64,000 bases of DNA from Rhodoblastus acidophilus (lineage in GTDB: Bacteria > Pseudomonadota > Alphaproteobacteria > Rhizobiales > Beijerinckiaceae): contig NZ_FYDG01000003.1 of the NCBI RefSeq assembly GCF_900187365.1, forward strand, positions 1-64,000, given 5' to 3'. Position 1 is the stretch's first letter. Each line of letters opens with the position of its first letter. Made by a program: the position numbers and the translations under genes. The notes beneath the pieces are model-generated. The model did not search any database. It saw only the letters and a program-made list of their open reading frames with translations, and was not told the origin of the DNA. Below are positions 7,883-16,957 of the stretch, one piece after another.

Positions 7883-8893
7883 ATGGGGCGTGTCGTGATC
7901 ATCACCGGCGGCTCGGCCGGCGTGGGGCGCGCCGCCGCCGAGCGCTTCGCCCGCGCGGGCGACCGGATCGGCCTGATCGCGCGCGACGCGGCGGCGTTGG
8001 AGGACACGCGTCACGACCTGTTGCGGATCGGCGCGGAGGCGGCGGCGTGCGAGAGCGCCGACGTCGCCGACGCCGAGGCGTTGTTCGGCGCCGCCGAACG
8101 GCTGGAGCGCGCGCTCGGGCCGGTGGACATCTGGGTGAACGACGCGATGGAGACCGTGTTCGCCCGCGTCGTCGACATCAGCCCGGCGGAGCTGCGCCGC
8201 GTGCTGGAGGTGTGCTTTCTCGGCTACGCCCATGGGACGCAGGCCGCGCTCCGGTCGATGCGCGGGCGAGAGGAGGGGCGCGGGCGCGGGCGGATCGTGC
8301 AGGTCGGCTCGGCGCTGGCCTATCGCGGCATCCCGCTGCAGGCCGCCTATTGCGCGGCGAAACACGCCATTCGCGGTTTCACCAGCGCGTTGCGGACCGA
8401 GTTGATCGCCGAGGGATCGGGGATCACGGTCGTGACGGTCGAACTGCCCGCCGTCAACACGCCGCAATTCGACTGGGCGCGCATTCACATTCCCTTCGCG
8501 CCGCGCCCTGCGGGGCGGCCGGTCCGGCCCGACGTGGCGGCGGAGGCGGTCTTCCGCGCCGCCGGCGGCGACGCCCGCGAAATCTGGCTGGGACTCCCGA
8601 CTTTTCTGGCCATTCTCGGCGAGGCCGTCGCGCCCGGGCTGCTCGACCGCTATCTGGGTCGGGTCGCGCTGACCGGGCAAATGTCGGCGACGCGGGCGAA
8701 ACCGGACCGCGCCGACAATCTCGACCGGCCGATCACCGATCTGCACCGCGTGTCCGGGCGCTTCGTCGGCGAGGCCGCCGACTGGGCGCCGGCGATCTCC
8801 GGCGATCTGGCGCGCGCGGGGGCCGCCGCCCTCGCCGCCCTCGCTTGTTTTGCGGCGGGCGCGGCCTTCGTCCGCTGGCGCGCCGGGCGCTGA
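7883..8893 (+). CDS. Short-chain dehydrogenase/reductase with C-terminal membrane anchor
   Basis: A 336-residue SDR. The NAD(P)-binding motif is TGGSAGVG near the N-terminus, followed by the catalytic Ser in VGSALAYRG and YCAAK (Tyr/Lys active site). It is longer than the usual ~250 residues: after the fold come ~80 extra residues ending in a hydrophobic helix (LAALACFAAGAAFV) and a short basic tail, so it is probably tethered to the inner membrane. This layout is common in SDRs of unknown substrate in alphaproteobacteria. It is divergent from nikK with 180 bp between; nothing links it to nickel. Confidence 0.88.
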   Translation: MGRVVIITGGSAGVGRAAAERFARAGDRIGLIARDAAALEDTRHDLLRIGAEAAACESADVADAEALFGAAERLERALGPVDIWVNDAMETVFARVVDISPAELRRVLEVCFLGYAHGTQAALRSMRGREEGRGRGRIVQVGSALAYRGIPLQAAYCAAKHAIRGFTSALRTELIAEGSGITVVTVELPAVNTPQFDWARIHIPFAPRPAGRPVRPDVAAEAVFRAAGGDAREIWLGLPTFLAILGEAVAPGLLDRYLGRVALTGQMSATRAKPDRADNLDRPITDLHRVSGRFVGEAADWAPAISGDLARAGAAALAALACFAAGAAFVRWRAGR

Positions 8894-8934
8894 TCGGGCC
8901 GCGCGCGCGGCCTCCCCAGCCTTCGTAAACAAGC

Positions 8935-9342
8935 TTGGGTAGTCGCCACAGCTTGACCTATAGTCATGCGTCAATACCATTGGCCCAGACGAATCAACAA
9001 CTAAGGTCGGGTCATTTGGTTTGGAAACCGCTGTCCAACGAGAGCTGGAGACAGTTCGAATATGTCCGCGTCGTCACGGCGGCGGGCGCTGTGACGACGA
9101 TCAGCGTCGCGCTGCTCGACGACATGATTTCCGGTAATGCGCGCATTGCGGAATTGCTCGGCGACCGGACCTATTGGGCCGAAATCGCCGCCCATTCCAA
9201 CAGCCGCCGCGACGCGCATACGCCGAACCGGCTCAGCAAGCGGGAAATTTTCGACCTTTACGGTCGGCTGTTGAGCCTCGACAAGCGCCTCAGGGAGACC
9301 GAGAAGTTTGCGGAGGAAACCTCCTCCAGCTGGCAACAATGA
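8935..9342 (+). CDS. Hypothetical protein
   Basis: No domain was recognised. The convincing part is from about 9016 onwards: WKPLSNESWRQFEYVRVV, a hydrophobic stretch, then LLGDRTYWAEIA and an amphipathic C-terminal helix ending KFAEETSSSWQQ, which reads like a small soluble protein. No in-frame ATG exists. TTG at 8935 gives 135 residues; TTG at 9016 gives 108 and has AAGG 9 nt upstream, so the shorter form is quite possible. It is followed by another small gene on the same strand. Confidence 0.5.
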   Translation: MGSRHSLTYSHASIPLAQTNQQLRSGHLVWKPLSNESWRQFEYVRVVTAAGAVTTISVALLDDMISGNARIAELLGDRTYWAEIAAHSNSRRDAHTPNRLSKREIFDLYGRLLSLDKRLRETEKFAEETSSSWQQ

Positions 9343-9403
9343 TTTAACGCATTGCCGCGGAAGGATTTCATTCTATCGTTCGCAAAAAAGGGGAGAGTGA
9401 ACG

Positions 9404-9625
9404 ATGGCGAACTCACCGCCAGAGCAAAACTGGAAGATCGACGCCAGCGAACACGAACGTCAGGGCTTCGCCACCTGCACCGACAAAGGGGTGATCGTGT
9501 GGCGCGGCTCGCTGACCGAACTCGCTGACGGCGCCATGCCCGACTTCGACGTGATCTATTGCCATGACAAGGATGTCGATCGCGTCTGGCAGGCGGTGGC
9601 GAAAGGCCAGCTCGAACGCCGTTAG
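9404..9625 (+). CDS. Small conserved-looking protein (73 aa), VWRG/CH type
   Basis: A short soluble protein with a strong ribosome site (AAAGGGGAGAG, 7 nt before ATG). Its pattern GFATCTDKGVIVWRGS followed by FDVIYCH resembles the island-borne 72-residue protein at 341-559 (GYVVATS, IVWRGA, YDTVHCH), so the two look like paralogues. No function is known to me. It ends at the base of a hairpin shared with the convergent TPP-enzyme gene. Confidence 0.6.
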   Translation: MANSPPEQNWKIDASEHERQGFATCTDKGVIVWRGSLTELADGAMPDFDVIYCHDKDVDRVWQAVAKGQLERR

Positions 9626-9657
9626 CGCGCGCCGCGTGCGCATCAGGCGGCGCGCTA
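9623..9657. terminator. Possible bidirectional terminator hairpin
   Basis: TAGCGC-GC-GCCGC (9623-9635) pairs with GCGGCGCGCTA (9647-9657) leaving a 2-nt bulge and an 11-nt loop. The left arm starts with the TAG stop of the 73-residue gene and the right arm ends with the complement of the TAG stop of the convergent TPP enzyme. T runs are short, so it is a weak intrinsic terminator at best. Confidence 0.35.
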
Positions 9658-11454
9658 TTTGTCGCGCGGCAAAACGCCGCTGAGAACCTGACGGGCGGTT
9701 TCGCGCAGGATTCCGCCTTCGCGATCGTCGCCTTTCGTCAGCATGGACATGAACTTGCGCGCCTGATCGAGCGTGAAGTGCGGCGGCAGCGGCGGCACGT
9801 CCGGGTCCGTCTTGATTTCCAGCACGACCGGAACGGACGCGGCCAGCGCCTCGTCCCAGGCCGGCCCGACCTGTTCGGGGTCGTCAACGTAAAAACCCTT
9901 GAAGCCGATCAGCTCGCCGAACTTGTGGTAGGGCACGTTGGGGATTTGTTGCGACGCCACGAATTTGGGATCGCCCTCCATCACGCGCTGCTCCCAGGTG
10001 ACCTGATTGAGATCCTCGTTGTTGAACACGCAGACGATCCACTGCCTGTTCGTCCATTCGCGCCAGTATTTCGCCACCGTGATCAGTTCGGCCATATTGT
10101 TCATCTGCATCGCGCCATCGCCCACCAGCGCGATCACCGGGCGGTCGGGATGGGCGAATTTCGCGGCGATGGCGTAGGGAACGGCCGCGCCCATCGAGGC
10201 CAGCCCGCCCGACAGCGACGCGCTCATGCCGCGCCGCATCTTCAGATCGCGCGCGTACCAGTTGGCGCAGGAGCCGGAATCGCTGGTGATGATCGCGCGG
10301 TCCGGCAGGCGGGGCGACAGCTCCCATGTGACGCGCTGCGGATTGACCGGGTTGGCCTTTTGCCCCGCGCGGTTTTCCAGCGTCTTCCAGCTTTCGCGCA
10401 CATGGCTTTCGACGGTTTGCCGCCAGGAGCGGTCGGATTTTTCCTGCAGCAGCGGCAGCAGCGCTTTCAGCGTCTCCCGGGCGTCGCCGACGAGGTTGAC
10501 CTCCATTGGATAGCGGATCGACAGCATGTTCGGTTGCAGATCAATCTGCACGCCTCTCGCGCGGCCCTCCTTCGGCAGGAATTCGGAATAGGGGAAGCCC
10601 GAGCCGACCATCAGCAGCGTGTCGCATTCCGCCATCATGCGGGAACTGGCGGGCGTGCCGAGCAGGCCGATCGCGCCGGTCACCCACGGCAGGTCGTCGG
10701 GCAGCGCCGCCTTGCCGAGCAGCGCCTTGGCGCAGCCGGCGCCGAGCTTTTCCGCGATGGCGATGACCTCGTCGGTGGCGTTGAGCGCGCCGGCGCCGAT
10801 CAGCATCGCGACCTTCTTGCCTGCGTTCAGCACGTCGGCGGCGCGGCGCAGATCCTGCTCGAACGGTACGATTTTGGGCGCGCTATAGCCGACGCCTGAG
10901 AGCACTGCGCCATGTTTGCGCGGCGGATCGGCGTAGGGCAGGTCCTGAAGGTCGTTGGGGAAGATCAGCGCCGACACGCAGCGCCCGCCCAGGGAGGTGC
11001 GGACGGCGCGGTCGATCAGGTGGCGCACCTGCGGCGGCGCGCTGGCGGTTTCGACATAGCTCGCCACGTCTTTGAACAGCGATTGCAGGTCAAGTTCCTG
11101 CTGGTAATGCGCGCCAAGCGCCGTGCGCGCCTGCTGGCCGGCCAGCGCCAGCACCGGCTGGTGGTCGAGCTTGGCGTCGTAAAGACCGGTGAGCAGATGG
11201 GTTGCGCCCGGTCCCGACGTGGCGATGCAGACGCCGAGCTCCCCGGTGAATTTGGCGTAGGCGCTCGCCATGAACGCCGCCATTTCCTCATGGCGCGCCT
11301 GGATGAATTGGATCGAACCGTCGCCGCCCTTTTCTTGCGCGCGGCGCAGCGCGCCGAACACGCCGTTGATGCCGTCGCCGGGATAGCCGAAGATTTTTTT
11401 CACGCCCCAGGCCCGCAGGCGCGCCACGATGAAATCGCCGACGGTCATGCTCAT
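9655..11454 (-). CDS. Thiamine-pyrophosphate enzyme, pyruvate oxidase-like
   Basis: A 599-residue member of the acetolactate synthase/pyruvate oxidase/decarboxylase superfamily. The N-terminal domain has the catalytic Glu in QARHEEMAAFMA, a GPGATHLLTGLYDAK stretch follows, and the C-terminal TPP-binding motif is VGDGAMQMNNMAEL...NNEDLNQVTWEQR. Closest in my judgement is PoxB-type pyruvate oxidase (pyruvate to acetate and CO2, electrons to quinone or O2), but acetolactate synthase or another keto-acid use cannot be excluded by eye. It is the last gene of the por operon, 93 nt after the GltD-like gene, suggesting a shared role in pyruvate handling. Confidence 0.85.
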   Translation of the reverse strand: MSMTVGDFIVARLRAWGVKKIFGYPGDGINGVFGALRRAQEKGGDGSIQFIQARHEEMAAFMASAYAKFTGELGVCIATSGPGATHLLTGLYDAKLDHQPVLALAGQQARTALGAHYQQELDLQSLFKDVASYVETASAPPQVRHLIDRAVRTSLGGRCVSALIFPNDLQDLPYADPPRKHGAVLSGVGYSAPKIVPFEQDLRRAADVLNAGKKVAMLIGAGALNATDEVIAIAEKLGAGCAKALLGKAALPDDLPWVTGAIGLLGTPASSRMMAECDTLLMVGSGFPYSEFLPKEGRARGVQIDLQPNMLSIRYPMEVNLVGDARETLKALLPLLQEKSDRSWRQTVESHVRESWKTLENRAGQKANPVNPQRVTWELSPRLPDRAIITSDSGSCANWYARDLKMRRGMSASLSGGLASMGAAVPYAIAAKFAHPDRPVIALVGDGAMQMNNMAELITVAKYWREWTNRQWIVCVFNNEDLNQVTWEQRVMEGDPKFVASQQIPNVPYHKFGELIGFKGFYVDDPEQVGPAWDEALAASVPVVLEIKTDPDVPPLPPHFTLDQARKFMSMLTKGDDREGGILRETARQVLSGVLPRDK

Positions 11455-11547
11455 CGCCTCGTCCCTCTCGCTGGGGCGCGTGGGAAACGCGCGCCCTAAC
11501 CGAAACGGACGGAGCCTCGCCGGCGTTCCAACGCCCGGCGATGCGCG

Positions 11548-13179
11548 TCAGATTTCCTCCGGCGCCATGGCGATCGCGCCGCAGGGACATTCGCTGGCGC
11601 AGAGGCCGCAGCCCTTGCAGAAGTCGTAGTTGAACTTGAACCCCTGCCCGGGGCCGAGCTTGATCACCGCATTGTCCGGGCAGACGCCATAGCAATTGTC
11701 ACATTCGAAGCAATTGCCGCAGGACAGGCAGCGCCGCGCCTCGTAGAGCGCGGTGCTCTCGTCGAGGCCGCGCACCACCTCCTCAAAAGTCGATGAACGC
11801 CGCGCGATTTCCAGCGTGGGACGCACGGTTTGCGGCGCCTCGCCGTAATACCAGCTGTTGAGTCTTTCGAAGCTGGCGAGTTCGTGCTTCGGCCCCGGCG
11901 TGTAAATCCCGCCGCGCAAGAACGCGTCGATGGCGCGGGCGGCTTTCTTGCCGTGGCCGACCGCCACTGTCACCGTGCGCTCGGAAGGCGCCATGTCGCC
12001 GCCCGCGAAAACGCCGGACGCGCCGGTCATCATATCAGGGCCGACCTTGACCACGCCATTCTCGATTTCGAGGCCCGGCACGCCGTCGAGCAGCGACAGA
12101 TCGACATCCTGGCCCAGCGCCAGCACGACGGAATCGGCCTCCAGCGTCTCGAATTCGCCGGTCGGCTGCGGGAAGCCGGTCTCGTCGAGCGTCATCTTTT
12201 CCACGGTGATCGAGCCGGCCGCGACGTGCTTGATGGTGGACAGCCACTTCAACATCACGCCTTCTTCCAGCGCCTCCTCCAGCTCGAAATCATGCGCGGG
12301 CATTTTCTCGCGGGTGCGGCGATAGACGATGATGGCTTCCTCGGCGCCAAGGCGCTTGGCGGTGCGGGCCACGTCGAGCGCGGTGTTGCCGCCGCCATAG
12401 ACCACGACGCGGCGGCCGAGCAGCGGTTTCTCCTCGCCCTCCATCGAGGCCAGCACCTGCACGGCGTCGAGGATTTTCGTCGCCTCGCCCGCCGGGATGT
12501 AGGCGCGCTTGGCGATATGGGCGCCCACCGCCAGAAAGGCCGCGTCAAAACCGCCCTCGGCCATGGTCGCCTGAAGGTCGGAGACTTTTTGATTGTACTC
12601 GATGCGCACGCCGAGATCGCAAATGCGCGCGACTTCGGCGTCGAGCACGTCGCGCGGCAGCCGGTATTTCGGGATGCCGAACCGCATCATGCCGCCGGGG
12701 GCGGGGCCAGCCTCCTTGATCGTGACGGCGTGGCCCAGCAGCGCGAGGTGATAGGCGGCGGACAGGCCCGCCGGCCCCGCGCCGACCACCAGAACCTTGG
12801 TGCAGGTTTTGTGCCCGGGCGGCGTGAACTTCCAGCCCTTGGCCAGCGCCATGTCGCCCAAAAAGTGCTCGACGGCGTTGACGCCGACGGCGGCGTCGAT
12901 GGCGCCGCGATTGCAGGCGGTTTCGCAGGGGTGATAGCAGACGCGGCCCATCACGGCGGGCAGCGGATTGTTTTGCGTCAGCGCCCGCCACGCGGCTTCG
13001 TAATCGCCGGCTTCGGCGAAACTCAGCCAGCCCTGAATGTCCTCGCCGGCCGGGCAGGCGGCGTTGCAGGGCGGCAGGCGCCGGACATATTCGGGCCGGA
13101 ACGTCCGCCACGATCCCGTGTGATTGGCCGCCGACGAGCCGACGTCCAGAGTGATCGCGAAATCATGATCCATGGCCAT
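11548..13179 (-). CDS. GltD-like NAD(P)H oxidoreductase fused to 2[4Fe-4S] ferredoxin (PorD-like)
   Basis: A 543-residue flavoprotein. The N-terminal Cys-rich domain (CNAACPAGEDI, CYHPCETACNR) binds Fe-S clusters as in glutamate synthase small subunit/NfnB. Then come an FAD fold (VVGAGPAGLSAAYHLA) and an NAD(P) fold (VVYGGGNTALDVARTA). The C-terminus has two ferredoxin motifs: CLSCGNCFECDNCYGVCPDN and CKGCGLCASECP, which is the PorD delta-subunit part. It sits 4 nt after porB, so it very likely passes electrons between pyruvate:ferredoxin oxidoreductase, ferredoxin and NAD(P)H. Reaction direction cannot be read from sequence. Confidence 0.9.
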   Translation of the reverse strand: MAMDHDFAITLDVGSSAANHTGSWRTFRPEYVRRLPPCNAACPAGEDIQGWLSFAEAGDYEAAWRALTQNNPLPAVMGRVCYHPCETACNRGAIDAAVGVNAVEHFLGDMALAKGWKFTPPGHKTCTKVLVVGAGPAGLSAAYHLALLGHAVTIKEAGPAPGGMMRFGIPKYRLPRDVLDAEVARICDLGVRIEYNQKVSDLQATMAEGGFDAAFLAVGAHIAKRAYIPAGEATKILDAVQVLASMEGEEKPLLGRRVVVYGGGNTALDVARTAKRLGAEEAIIVYRRTREKMPAHDFELEEALEEGVMLKWLSTIKHVAAGSITVEKMTLDETGFPQPTGEFETLEADSVVLALGQDVDLSLLDGVPGLEIENGVVKVGPDMMTGASGVFAGGDMAPSERTVTVAVGHGKKAARAIDAFLRGGIYTPGPKHELASFERLNSWYYGEAPQTVRPTLEIARRSSTFEEVVRGLDESTALYEARRCLSCGNCFECDNCYGVCPDNAVIKLGPGQGFKFNYDFCKGCGLCASECPCGAIAMAPEEI

Positions 13180-13183
13180 CGCC

Positions 13184-14206
13184 TCACGCTTCGTCGTCGC
13201 CGAGCAATCCGTAATCCGCGATATGGGCGTCGCAGATCGCCTGCAGTCTGGCGACGCGCGGATCGTCTTCCCCGTTGCGGAACAGATGCGCGTAACGCTT
13301 TTGCAAAATCAGATAGTCGCGCACCGGAATCCGCCGCCGGATTTTGCGCGCGGCGGTGATGCGGCCGTGCTCGGCCTCGAAGATCGGGTAAAGCCCGCAT
13401 TCCACCGCGAGCCGCGCCAGCTTGATCGTATCGGACGAGGGCGCGCCCCAGCCGAGCGGGCAGGGCACGTTGATCTGGATGTAGCGGGCGCCGTGGATGC
13501 CCATGGCCTTGATGACCTTGCGCTCCAGATCGTGCAGGTCGGCCACTGTCGCGGTGGCGACATAGGGAATGTTATGCGCCACGGCGATTTTCGGCACGAA
13601 TTTGCCCGTGCCGAACACATTGCCCGGCTCCGGCCCGAGCGCCGGGGTGGTGGCGGTGCGCGCGGCGGGCGGCGTGGCGGAGGAGCGCTGCACCCCCGTG
13701 TTCATGTAGCCCTCATTGTCGTAGCAGATGTAAAGCACGTCGTCGTTGCGCTCGAACATGCCGGACAGGCATTGAAAGCCGATGTCGGTGGTGCCGCCGT
13801 CGCCGCCCTGCGCGATCACCCGCGTTTTCTTGCCCTTCACGCGCATCGCCGCCGCGACCCCGGTGGCCACCGCCGCCGCATTGCCGAACAGCGAATGCAG
13901 CCAGGGCAATTGCCAGGACGTTTCGGGATAGGGCGTGGTGAAGACTTCGAGACAGCCGGTGGCGTTGACGGCGATCATGTCGTTGCCGGTGGCGCGCATG
14001 GCCGCGTCGATGGCGTAGCGGGCGCCGAGCGCCTCGCCGCAGCCCTGGCAGGCGCGATGGCCCGAGGTCAGCGCGTTGCTGCGCTCGGGCGAGGACTGCA
14101 CCGCGCGCTCTGCATCGGCGACGAGGCGGTTGCCGACGGTGAACGTGCCCTTTTGATAATATTTGAGGGACGGCGCCGGATTTTGGGCGTGCGTGCTGTC
14201 CGTCAT
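13184..14206 (-). CDS. porB: Pyruvate:ferredoxin oxidoreductase beta subunit
   Basis: A 340-residue TPP-binding subunit. GHRACQGCGEALGARYAID carries the [4Fe-4S]/TPP-domain cysteines of PorB, the TPP-Mg motif is GGDGGTTDIGFQ with later CYDNEGYMNTG, and NVPCPLGW matches pyruvate-type enzymes. ATG 14206 was chosen because homology begins shortly after; the frame is open upstream but overlaps porA. It lies 11 nt after porA. With PorA and PorG it makes acetyl-CoA and reduced ferredoxin from pyruvate, or the reverse as pyruvate synthase. Confidence 0.92.
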   Translation of the reverse strand: MTDSTHAQNPAPSLKYYQKGTFTVGNRLVADAERAVQSSPERSNALTSGHRACQGCGEALGARYAIDAAMRATGNDMIAVNATGCLEVFTTPYPETSWQLPWLHSLFGNAAAVATGVAAAMRVKGKKTRVIAQGGDGGTTDIGFQCLSGMFERNDDVLYICYDNEGYMNTGVQRSSATPPAARTATTPALGPEPGNVFGTGKFVPKIAVAHNIPYVATATVADLHDLERKVIKAMGIHGARYIQINVPCPLGWGAPSSDTIKLARLAVECGLYPIFEAEHGRITAARKIRRRIPVRDYLILQKRYAHLFRNGEDDPRVARLQAICDAHIADYGLLGDDEA

Positions 14207-14217
14207 GATTTTCTCCC

Positions 14218-15480
14218 TCAACCCGGCGGCAGATGGCTCGCCAACGCGAGCTGTTTCAGGATGTTTTCGGCGGTCGAGCCGGCGCGCCGCACCTTGCGTC
14301 CGCGATGGATTTCGCGGCCGACCACGCGCTCGTTGAGGTCGAGGAAGAACGGCCCGATCCAGGGCGCGTGGACGGCGTCGTGGAACAGCTTTTTCAGGGA
14401 TTCGCGGGTGATGGGCCGCCCGCCCAGCCCGGCGATGGCCGAATGCAGTTTGGGCCGGTCGCGCAGGTTGCGCAGCGCGCCGTCGGTGTTGTCGGCGAGC
14501 GGGCCGCCGACGCCGACGGAAATGCACTTTTCCACCACCACGACATGCTTGGCGTGTTTGAGAATGTCGCGCAGCGCCTCGACCGGGAAGGGGCGGTAGG
14601 ACACCAGCGCGACCGCGCCGATCTTCTCCCCCGCGTCGCGCATTTCGTCGATCACATCCTTGATGGTGCCGACCACCGAGCCCATGGCGACGACGATGGT
14701 TTCGGCGTCGTCCGTCCGATAGGGCCGCAGCAGGCCGCCCGCCGCGCGCCCGAAGGTTTTGGCGAAATCCTCGCAAAATTCCGGGATCAGCCGCAGCGCC
14801 TGCCGCTGCTTGTAATGGGCGAGAAACCGCACTTCCGTAAAAGCCTCGGGACCGACCATGGCGCCGATCGAGGCGGGATTCTCGGGGTCGAGCACCTGAA
14901 CGGGATCATAGGGCGGCAGGAAGGAATCCACCTGCGCCTGATCCGGGATGTCCACGCGCTCGAAGGCGTGGGTGAGAATGAAACCGTCAACGCAGACCAT
15001 CGCCGGCATCGACAGCTCCTCCGCCAGCCGGAAAGCGATGATGTGCAGGTCGACCGCCTCCTGGTTGTTTTCGGCGAACAGCTGAATCCAGCCGGCGTCG
15101 CGCATCGACATGGCGTCGGAATGGTCGTTCCAGATGTTGATCGGCGCGCCGATGGCGCGGTTGCCCAGGGTCATGACGATCGGCAGGCCGAGGCCGGCGG
15201 CGTTATAAACCGCCTCGGCCATGAACAGCAGGCCCTGCGAGGCCGTGGCGGTGTAGACGCGGGCGCCGGCGGCGGAGGCGCCGATCGCCACCGAGAGCGC
15301 GGCGAACTCGCTCTCGACATTGATGAATTCGCAATTTTGCAGCGCGCCGGACTTCACCAGTTCGCCCACGCCCTCGACAATATGGGTCTGCGGCGTGATG
15401 GGATAGGCGCAAATGACTTCGGGCCGACACAACGCGATGGCCTCGGCCATGGCGTGGGACCCTTCGATCTGTTTCAGCAT
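14218..15480 (-). CDS. porA: Pyruvate:ferredoxin oxidoreductase alpha subunit
   Basis: A 420-residue PorA. The N-terminus (GSHAMAEAIALCRPEVICAYPITPQTHI) is the pyrimidine-binding TPP domain, followed by the family stretches NVESEFAALSVAIGASAAGARVYTATASQGL and MTLGNRAIGAPINIWNDHSD. The C-terminal transketolase-like domain has GSVVGTIKDVID and SYRPFP. Its length fits the four-subunit PFOR type rather than the single-chain Nif type. It lies 9 nt after porG. Confidence 0.93.
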   Translation of the reverse strand: MLKQIEGSHAMAEAIALCRPEVICAYPITPQTHIVEGVGELVKSGALQNCEFINVESEFAALSVAIGASAAGARVYTATASQGLLFMAEAVYNAAGLGLPIVMTLGNRAIGAPINIWNDHSDAMSMRDAGWIQLFAENNQEAVDLHIIAFRLAEELSMPAMVCVDGFILTHAFERVDIPDQAQVDSFLPPYDPVQVLDPENPASIGAMVGPEAFTEVRFLAHYKQRQALRLIPEFCEDFAKTFGRAAGGLLRPYRTDDAETIVVAMGSVVGTIKDVIDEMRDAGEKIGAVALVSYRPFPVEALRDILKHAKHVVVVEKCISVGVGGPLADNTDGALRNLRDRPKLHSAIAGLGGRPITRESLKKLFHDAVHAPWIGPFFLDLNERVVGREIHRGRKVRRAGSTAENILKQLALASHLPPG

Positions 15481-15489
15481 CGATGCTCC

Positions 15490-16083
15490 TTACGCAAGGG
15501 CGGCGCGTTCGTGACTGGCGTTTTCCTGAGTCCTGACGAGATCGTAAGCTTCGCGGGCGGCGGCGCCGTTGGCGTCTCCGACCTTGCCCGGAAAAGCTTG
15601 ATGGATGGCGCGTAAAACGCTGTCGAAATGGACGAGGCCGGTCAGTGCGGCGAAGGCGCCGAGCAGCGCGGCGTTGGGCGCGGCGCGCCTGACGTGTTTT
15701 AACGCCAGTTCGGTCGCCGGCACGATCACCGCATGGCCCGGCGGCAGTTTGTCCACCAGCGCGCGCAGGTGGAGATCGTCGAATGTTTTGGTGGTGTTGA
15801 CGATCAGATAGCCGTCAGGGCGCAGGCCGGACGTCACGTCGGACAAGCGCAGCAGGGTGGGGTCCTGCAGAATCACGCAATCCGGATCCTGGATCGGCTC
15901 GCGCAGCCGGATTTCCTTGTCGTCGATTCGGCAGAACGCCACCACCGGCGCGCCGGTGCGTTCGGATCCGAAACTGGGAAAAGCCTGGGCGTGCCGCCCC
16001 TCCATGAAGCCGGCGACCGAGAGCATTTCCGCCCCGGTGACGACGCCCTGGCCGCCCCGGCCGTGAATACGGCTCTGGAACAC
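15490..16083 (-). CDS. porG: Pyruvate:ferredoxin oxidoreductase gamma subunit
   Basis: A 197-residue gamma subunit, the CoA-binding part of the complex. Its first residues, SRIHGRGGQGVVTGAEMLS, are the hallmark of POR gamma domains, followed by AFPSFGSERTGAPVVAFCRI. It is the first gene of the minus-strand operon porG-porA-porB-gltD/fdx-pox; the promoter should lie within 16084-16397. Confidence 0.92.
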   Translation of the reverse strand: MFQSRIHGRGGQGVVTGAEMLSVAGFMEGRHAQAFPSFGSERTGAPVVAFCRIDDKEIRLREPIQDPDCVILQDPTLLRLSDVTSGLRPDGYLIVNTTKTFDDLHLRALVDKLPPGHAVIVPATELALKHVRRAAPNAALLGAFAALTGLVHFDSVLRAIHQAFPGKVGDANGAAAREAYDLVRTQENASHERAALA

Positions 16084-16397
16084 TTTTGCCTCCTCCCCGC
16101 TGTTTGCCGGTCTTGATCGCCGGTCTTGTCCTCCAACCTGCCACGATCATCGTTCGGACGCCAGAGCAGCGCCTTGACCTGCCGCACGGTTTGCGGCCTG
16201 TACCGAACGGGCGCCCGCGCGGCTTGCGTAGGACGCGGACGTTGCGTTTGGGTTGGAGCTTGGGCGGGGCGGGAGTCGCGCCGGCCGTCGAAGCCGTCGC
16301 GTCAAAGGAATTGGACTCAAAAACGGGGGGGGCGTCATCGCGATCGCCGTCTCCACAGGAGGCGGCGCCGGGAGTTGGAGCGGGCGCGCCGAACCGG
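16084..16397. other. Intergenic region upstream of the por operon
   Basis: This 314-bp stretch has no convincing gene; the reading frames that cross it have low-complexity Arg/Pro-rich translations. It should hold the minus-strand promoter for porG and the end of the downstream hypothetical gene. A run of eight G residues lies near 16328. I saw no clear riboswitch, FNR-like palindrome or strong terminator. Confidence 0.5.
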
Positions 16398-16748
16398 TCA
16401 GTCTTTGATCAGCGTGCGCAGGCCCAAAAATCTGGACAACGGCGCGGGGTCGTCGATCAGGGTCACACGAGGCTCGTGATTCCACAGCACCGGGAGATGC
16501 AACAGGCTGGAGAGGGGCGTCGGGTTGTTGCGGATGCCCGAGGGCGGAGGCGCGGCCGGGCTGGACTCGTTGAGAATCTGGAGGGCCGTGATCGCCTTGT
16601 CCGGCTCCGCTTCGACCGTCACCGAGGTGTTTCCCAGGCGCCTCCGCTCCAGCTTGATGCGGTCGTCCCTGACGACTTTCTTCAAGGCGGCGACGGCGTC
16701 GCTGGCCTGTTTTTCAGAGGCGTAGAACTGCGTTATGGTGGTCGGCAT
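16398..16748 (-). CDS. Hypothetical protein (116 aa)
   Basis: From ATG 16748 the product begins MPTTITQFYASEKQASDAVAALKK, an N-terminal alpha/beta pattern reminiscent of the general-stress-protein 17M-like domain that starts many small stress proteins, then a Pro-rich middle and a C-terminal half with no recognisable fold. The frame continues upstream without support. It is transcribed towards the por promoter region. Function unknown. Confidence 0.55.
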   Translation of the reverse strand: MPTTITQFYASEKQASDAVAALKKVVRDDRIKLERRRLGNTSVTVEAEPDKAITALQILNESSPAAPPPSGIRNNPTPLSSLLHLPVLWNHEPRVTLIDDPAPLSRFLGLRTLIKD

Positions 16749-16957
16749 GAGGGTGGGCCTTTCGGGCAATTGTTTCAGGACGAGCGTAACGTCGACCGCG
16801 CCGCGCGACCGTCGCCGGCGCATGGTCCGCAGTCCCTCAAACGCCGAGATGGCGCGAACAGTTCAGGGATTGCCGCAATTTGATCAAACGGCGACGAATG
16901 GGGGAGGGCCGCGTCGCCTGCCGCAGGCGTCGGAGGCTTGTGCGTCGCTGAAAACCG

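Noticed and set aside
11548-13179. Naming the flavoprotein gltD
   Set aside because: No large glutamate synthase subunit is next to it, and it carries a C-terminal 2[4Fe-4S] domain and por neighbours, which point to electron transfer with PFOR.
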